Shown here piece by piece: positions 13,375-17,464 of a DNA stretch of 17,464 bases; position 1 is the first letter of the stretch; each line of letters begins with the position of its first letter. Under the pieces are notes generated by a model. It saw nothing but the letters and a program-made list of their open reading frames with translations. It made no database searches and was not told where the DNA came from. The position numbers and the translations under genes were made by a program. Source of the DNA: JAVBUZ01 sp031554725 (GTDB taxonomy: Bacteria; Bacillota; Clostridia; Lachnospirales; Lachnospiraceae); NCBI GenBank assembly GCA_031554725.1, contig JAVBUZ010000188.1, positions 1 through 17,464 on the forward strand, written 5' to 3'.

Positions 13375-15651
13375 TTATTTCCTTTCATTCAAATAAAGCT
13401 GTACTCTTCTATCAAGGATAGCTACTGCTTCCTCCAGTGTCTTACTACCATCAAAGTAGGTTCCCAGTTCCTCATAGACTATATCACTAATCCCATCTGC
13501 ATAAAAAGTGTTAGGAAGTGCATTCTCGGCAAGCTCCTTCAGCTCTTTTGCCTGCTCCTCGTTTAATCCTGTACAAAAATAGGGTGACATATATATAGAT
13601 TTTATAACATTCTTTGCTTCCACTGCACGTATGTTTTGCAGTTCGATCAGATAATCAAGAGCCTTTCGATTCACAGGGAGTTCCGCTATCCAACCATTTC
13701 CTGATCCGCTAACCTCTCCAAACCTCTTTTGCTCTTCCTCAGATAGTAAAAACCGTAAAAACTCCTTGGCTCCTTCGATCTGTTTTGAACTGCTGTTTAC
13801 ATATAAATAACGACTACTGACATAGACTCCCTTTTTATCTGTTCTGGGATATCCAATGTTGGCCGCCTTTCCCTTAAATAATTCATCTAATTCAGCAAAT
13901 TTATATAGCATTGTCACGTCAGTATAGGTACCTACGGTCATTTGTTTACGTAACGCTACGCCTTCGTCCATATTCTTAACTTCTTCGTTTTCCCCATACT
14001 TTTCAGCGAATCTTACCAACTCTAGAAATGGTTCTTCTGTTAAATGACTTTCTCCCTCTTCCCAATCTATAAATTCCTTGTTACTGTTATCATATAGTCC
14101 AAACCAAAAGATGATATTATACGCACTAAAGTCCTTCATAATCGCCTGTGGCTCTGCTGCTTCTACCGCTTCCATGAAATCGGGCAGTGTCCAGTAATCT
14201 CTTTCTCCTGCAAAGTCCTGTGTATAGGTTGCCAGAAGACGTAGTCTGAAATCGTAGGGAATACCATATAAAACCCCATTTACCTTTCCCCCTCCAAAAG
14301 CAGATGCAACATAGGGCTCCACAGAATCCAGTACATCATCCAAGCTGGCAAAATAGCCATTTCGCATATATCCCTCCACGCGCATATATAAAAAATCATC
14401 TGACAGAATATCCGGCCCCTTCCCGGCACTGATTTCAAACTGCATGGTTCGGTTAAAATCCTCCTCGGTTTCATTCTCATCTTGTATGATTGCTGTAACC
14501 GTATAGGTATCACTCTGGCGATTAAAGTCACTGATAACTCTAGCCATTGCCCTATGAGGAGATCCAAAGGCAATAATCACTTCCTGCTTCTCACTTTTGG
14601 CCTCTTGTGTATCCGGCACTACCTTTACCAGACAAGTCTTGCCATTTTCCTCTAACAGAACCAGTACGGTATCATCCTCCTGCACTTCCATGCCATATAT
14701 TGCACCAAAAATGTAATTATTCAGCACAAAATCGCATAGAAGCGTGGGTTCCTCCCCCTTTTTACACTGCCATAATTTTTGATTATCACACACCAGAATC
14801 GTTCCATCGGATACCACACCTGCCCCATAAGAATTGGAAGGAGTTATTACACTATCCTGTACAATCACTTCATTGTCTAGGTTAAAGATACCAAAACCCT
14901 CCCATTCATTACGCATCAGATATACCCTGTCATTTTTTATATCTGCAAATATTCCATTAATTCTTTTGGAAACCGTCGCCTCTTTGGTAACCTGCATGTC
15001 CGGCGTTAAAACAATAACCTGGCTTTTGCCGTTTTCATAAGCATACCCATAGATATGTGTCAAATCCTCAACTACCAGTTGACTGGTAGAATTCATTTTA
15101 ATACTTTTCGGAACAGCACCTAATATCTTTTGGACATCCCCTTCTTCATTGCAGCTTGCCAGGTAACAATCATCCTCATGTGTTGCTTCATTATATTTAT
15201 ACACACTTGCATAGATGGGATTGCCCTGACTGTAAAAATAATCACCGAATGTATATTCCTCTTCATTCACCGTAAACCTAGAATCCATTTCCTTCACTTG
15301 CCACTCCTGATAAGGTTTTTCCAGCTTTTGCAAAAACAATCTACTTCGCTGCTCTTCTGCATTATTTGCCTTTACTACTTGAAAAACAGTACCCCCGGAT
15401 AGTACTGGATCCCCCAGATACAGCTTAACATCCTCTCCGGCTTCTTTGTATATACCGATTAATGGATTTGTTGAACTCAGCTCCTCAATGACATAGGTTC
15501 CTTTTTTATTTAGTCGTTCTGACATCTCAATATAATTTTCCGGCTTATCTGCTCCACCAACAACAGACTGTGAGGAATCTCCACAGCCTGTAAATAGAAA
15601 GCATAAGAAAATGAAAAGACTAATCCATCTGTTGCTATGTTTTCTTTTCAT
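13375..15651 (-). CDS. Lipoprotein fusing a propeller-like region to an ABC solute-binding domain
   Basis: This 758-residue protein is predicted to be exported and lipid-anchored: a basic start (MKRKHSNRW), a hydrophobic core and a lipobox FTGC with Cys23. Residues about 25-355 are rich in short beta strands with repeated phrases such as IYGYAYENGKSQVIVLTPD and GTILVCDNQKLWQCKKGE, which suggest a beta propeller. From about residue 359 (EVIIAFGSPHRAMARVISDF) it is an extracellular solute-binding domain of the family 1 type, with GPDILSDDF, VNGVLYGIPYDFRL and KQIEGAKEFLRFLLSEEEQKRFG. No permease or ATPase is adjacent. The ATG at 15651 follows AGGAG by seven bases; an ATG six codons earlier lacks a site. 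The ligand cannot be inferred. Confidence 0.88.
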   Translation of the reverse strand: MKRKHSNRWISLFIFLCFLFTGCGDSSQSVVGGADKPENYIEMSERLNKKGTYVIEELSSTNPLIGIYKEAGEDVKLYLGDPVLSGGTVFQVVKANNAEEQRSRLFLQKLEKPYQEWQVKEMDSRFTVNEEEYTFGDYFYSQGNPIYASVYKYNEATHEDDCYLASCNEEGDVQKILGAVPKSIKMNSTSQLVVEDLTHIYGYAYENGKSQVIVLTPDMQVTKEATVSKRINGIFADIKNDRVYLMRNEWEGFGIFNLDNEVIVQDSVITPSNSYGAGVVSDGTILVCDNQKLWQCKKGEEPTLLCDFVLNNYIFGAIYGMEVQEDDTVLVLLEENGKTCLVKVVPDTQEAKSEKQEVIIAFGSPHRAMARVISDFNRQSDTYTVTAIIQDENETEEDFNRTMQFEISAGKGPDILSDDFLYMRVEGYMRNGYFASLDDVLDSVEPYVASAFGGGKVNGVLYGIPYDFRLRLLATYTQDFAGERDYWTLPDFMEAVEAAEPQAIMKDFSAYNIIFWFGLYDNSNKEFIDWEEGESHLTEEPFLELVRFAEKYGENEEVKNMDEGVALRKQMTVGTYTDVTMLYKFAELDELFKGKAANIGYPRTDKKGVYVSSRYLYVNSSSKQIEGAKEFLRFLLSEEEQKRFGEVSGSGNGWIAELPVNRKALDYLIELQNIRAVEAKNVIKSIYMSPYFCTGLNEEQAKELKELAENALPNTFYADGISDIVYEELGTYFDGSKTLEEAVAILDRRVQLYLNERK

Positions 15652-15658
15652 AAAAAAT

Positions 15659-15663
15659 CTCCT
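15659..15663 (-). promoter_or_regulatory. Ribosome binding site deciding the start of the solute-binding fusion
   Basis: AGGAG on the minus strand, seven bases from the ATG at 15651. The upstream in-frame ATG at 15669 has no such site, and this site would lie inside its reading frame. Confidence 0.8.
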
Positions 15664-15694
15664 ATTCATTTAAAGACACAATACTTTATAAATT

Positions 15695-15721
15695 GTCCAT
15701 TATTTAGTGTTATATCCCTTT
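15695..15721. repeat. Direct repeat, copy 2
   Basis: A 27-base segment, GTCCATTATTTAGTGT followed by TATATCCCTTT, matches copy 1 at 13333-13359 with three differences. It ends two bases before the stop codon of the 330-residue lipoprotein gene. It lacks the left AAGGGA arm and so does not form the full terminator. Confidence 0.8.
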
Positions 15722-15723
15722 AC

Positions 15724-16716
15724 CTACTTACAATAACTAAAGTGAAAAAAATCAAGTTTTTCATCATTCCAATACTTTTTTGCATATGAATTATTTTCTA
15801 ACCCTTGCATAGTATAACCACATTCAGCCTCTTCCTTTGGAATTAGATTTATGTATTCCTTACTCTTGATATCATAGCAGCATATACCTTCTTCTTGCTT
15901 TACCAAAATCAAATCCTTTACAAGTGCATAGGAGAACGCATTGGTAACCTCTAACTTCTCTATTGTTTGCTGTGAAATATCATATATATATATGATATTT
16001 CTATCCTGTGCTTCATATCCACTTGCCCATATGCAAATTTCACCGTTGCAAAGCGGAACACTTACCTCACTTTCCACGCTTATGCCTACGGTTTCTTCAG
16101 TTTTAATATTTTCCATGTATATAACAGTATTATCCCCATTCATTTGGTAGGTCGTACAAATATTATTCATAATACGCATTTTCTCAATTGGACTCTCATC
16201 ACTATAATAAACATTTTCAGACACTAGACCACTATCTAGTTCTATTTCATTGATACTCCATTTTTCATTAATTGTTTCTAAATCATTATCACTCCATACA
16301 AGTTTCTTTCCAGTACAAAACATATAACTAATCTGAATGCATCGTTCTTTCTTATATTGATAAATCAACTGCCCTTCTTGACTTTCCAAATCAAAGGAAC
16401 GTATCTGTGTATTATATTTTTCCTCAAAAAGTGGTACCTTTTCTTCGCCCGTTTGATCACTAAGATAGTCTATGTAGTCTATCGAATAGTATAAGGTAGT
16501 GCCATATATACAAAAAGGCCCCGCACATCCTCCTTTAGGAAGCTCTATCACATAATGGTTCATCTTTATCTTTTCAGCAAGTTTCTCAGATTTTTGATAC
16601 TCAAATGTTTCTGCATTCTTTATATCAACTGCATAAATCTTCTCTTTTTCTGACTTTGAACACGCAGATAAAAATATAATTATGCAAACCATAATTAGTA
16701 AGCTATATTTTTTCAT
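15724..16716 (-). CDS. Lipoprotein, probably beta-propeller-like, function unknown
   Basis: This 330-residue protein has a clear lipoprotein signal: MKK, a hydrophobic core and a lipobox LSAC with Cys19. The rest is beta-rich with propeller-like phrases: TQIRSFDLESQEGQLIYQY, KWSINEIELDSGLVSENVYY, NIIYIYDISQQTIEKLEV and GICCYDIKSKEYINLIPK. These pair an intracellular-style state readout with short strands, but no family can be named. It has several cysteines beyond the lipid one, including a CC pair. The ATG follows AGGGGAG. It lies 118 bases after the edge gene and 72 bases before the solute-binding fusion, in the same direction, so co-transcription is likely. Confidence 0.85.
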   Translation of the reverse strand: MKKYSLLIMVCIIIFLSACSKSEKEKIYAVDIKNAETFEYQKSEKLAEKIKMNHYVIELPKGGCAGPFCIYGTTLYYSIDYIDYLSDQTGEEKVPLFEEKYNTQIRSFDLESQEGQLIYQYKKERCIQISYMFCTGKKLVWSDNDLETINEKWSINEIELDSGLVSENVYYSDESPIEKMRIMNNICTTYQMNGDNTVIYMENIKTEETVGISVESEVSVPLCNGEICIWASGYEAQDRNIIYIYDISQQTIEKLEVTNAFSYALVKDLILVKQEEGICCYDIKSKEYINLIPKEEAECGYTMQGLENNSYAKKYWNDEKLDFFHFSYCK

Positions 16717-16747
16717 CCTACTCTCCCCTCTTTCTCACGAAACACAG

Positions 16748-16770
16748 ATAAACTCCTAGCCGTAGTTTAT
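16748..16770. repeat. 7-bp inverted repeat ahead of the 330-residue lipoprotein gene
   Basis: ATAAACT (16748-16754) and AGTTTAT (16764-16770) are exact complements around 9 bases, about 30-55 bases upstream of the lipoprotein start. No U tract follows on the minus strand. It may be an operator or a weak leader hairpin. Confidence 0.4.
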
Positions 16771-16834
16771 TTGTACCTTTATTAATTCACTATGGAAGAT
16801 GTTCTGTTATAAACCAATATTCAAACAAGCTTAT

Positions 16835-17464
16835 TCACTTTACTAGCTTATAAAATGATGCAAAATCATTAAATGATACCAACTGATTCTTTCCATCTGA
16901 ATCTTCCTTCACAAAATAAATCGTTTCGCCATCAGAATACAAATCACTTTTTGTGGTTTCAATACTTTTCTTGATAGCCTTGCCAGTTATCAAATCAATT
17001 TCCGATATTACATTTTCCCCCATTAAGTAGAGTTTATCGTTTGCAAAATTATATGACTGTTTATGGCTGTGTCCAATTATTTTTTCAATATCAAAAGCCT
17101 TTTGTTCACCTGTGAGAAGGTTTACTGCGCAAATCTTTCCACTACCACTTTCAGCCTCATCGTTGCTCGCATAATATATATAATATAATGTATCCTTGTA
17201 AATGCACTGTTCTAATATAAGCACATTGTTTGACACAATTTGAATCCTTTCAGGTGTATCTTTTTGAATTAGGTATAAAGGCATAAACCCTTCAGTATAC
17301 TGATAATCATATGCTAGCAAATAATCTTTATATGAACCGCAATAAATGTAATCATCCTCTTGATAACTTCCATTTTCCGCAATATTATATGGCATTATTT
17401 TATCTTCTTTTAAGACTATACAATGAATTTTACAATATAAAATATTAAATGAAGCTACCAAAAT
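16835..17464 (-). CDS. Beta-rich, propeller-like protein, 5' end beyond window
   Basis: The frame is open through the right edge, so the N-terminus is probably missing; 209 codons and the stop are seen. An ATG at 17395 (MPYNIAENG) could be an internal start but has only a weak ribosome site. The visible part has repeated short strands with turns: DYIYCGSYKDYLLAYDY, KDTLYYIYYASNDE, GKICAVNLLTGEQKAFDIEK, NDKLYLMGENVISEIDLITGKAI and GETIYFVKEDSDGKNQLVSF. These look like propeller blades similar in style to the neighbouring lipoprotein. No signal peptide is visible, as expected if the start is outside. It precedes the lipoprotein gene by 118 bases in the same direction. Confidence 0.75.
   Translation of the reverse strand: MLVASFNILYCKIHCIVLKEDKIMPYNIAENGSYQEDDYIYCGSYKDYLLAYDYQYTEGFMPLYLIQKDTPERIQIVSNNVLILEQCIYKDTLYYIYYASNDEAESGSGKICAVNLLTGEQKAFDIEKIIGHSHKQSYNFANDKLYLMGENVISEIDLITGKAIKKSIETTKSDLYSDGETIYFVKEDSDGKNQLVSFNDFASFYKLVK

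Noticed and set aside
14280..14573. A 97-codon minus-strand frame inside the solute-binding fusion gene.
   Set aside because: It is an out-of-frame shadow of the fusion gene with no ribosome site.
15652..15669. ATG at 15669 as the start of the solute-binding fusion.
   Set aside because: It lacks a ribosome site; AGGAG sits correctly for the ATG at 15651, which also gives a cleaner signal peptide.
1..17464. rRNA, tRNA, CRISPR arrays, intact IS elements, prophage or toxin-antitoxin genes.
   Set aside because: None was seen on either strand; there are no spaced identical repeats and no transposase or recombinase motif in any credible frame.

Overview
The window looks like chromosome of a low-GC anaerobic Firmicute, most likely a member of the Lachnospiraceae or a close relative (Clostridia). 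The grounds are the AT-rich composition, strong Shine-Dalgarno sites, consensus sigma-A promoters, an FMN riboswitch controlling a RibU-type ECF transporter, a tsaE-tsaB-rimI cluster, and DUF4190, DUF975 and YcxB-type membrane proteins. The placement is inferred from gene content and style, not from a database search. No rRNA, tRNA, CRISPR array or intact insertion sequence was seen.

Layout. (1) Bases 1-4004, minus strand: a tightly packed run transcribed right to left: ycxB-like membrane protein, tsaE, tsaB, rimI, a small CxxC protein, ribonuclease Z (rnz) and a membrane-anchored protein cut by the left edge. The core makes the tRNA t6A modification (TsaE, TsaB), acetylates ribosomal protein S18 (RimI) and matures tRNA 3' ends (RNase Z), so it is a translation-maintenance block. 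TsaD, the catalytic partner of TsaB, is not here. (2) 4034-7609, minus: a complete MacAB-like export operon (ATPase, adaptor, FtsX-type permease) with a consensus promoter at its head and a symmetric terminator at its tail. (3) 7610-7956: about 350 bases with no gene, holding inverted repeats and a stretch that may be a dispersed-repeat remnant. (4) 7957-9091, minus: an FMN riboswitch with its own terminator, then ribU and an intrinsic terminator. (5) 9115-11475, minus: tex, a large RNA-binding protein. (6) 11563-13363, plus: a divergent three-gene unit (DUF4190 protein, a small HExxH/CxxC protein, DUF975 protein) closed by a strong terminator. (7) 13375-17464, minus: three predicted envelope proteins, comprising a 758-residue lipoprotein that fuses an N-terminal beta-rich, probably propeller-like region to an ABC solute-binding domain, a 330-residue lipoprotein, and a related-looking protein cut by the right edge.

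Several start codons were set by ribosome binding sites rather than by the longest reading frame: ribU, tex, the adaptor, the HExxH protein and the solute-binding fusion. tsaE appears to start at TTG.

Most of the window is ordinary housekeeping. The least explained parts are the HExxH/CxxC operon, the permease-less propeller/solute-binding lipoprotein cluster, a 27-base imperfect direct repeat bracketing that fusion gene (24 of 27 identical), and a promoter-hairpin arrangement ahead of ycxB that could act as an attenuator.
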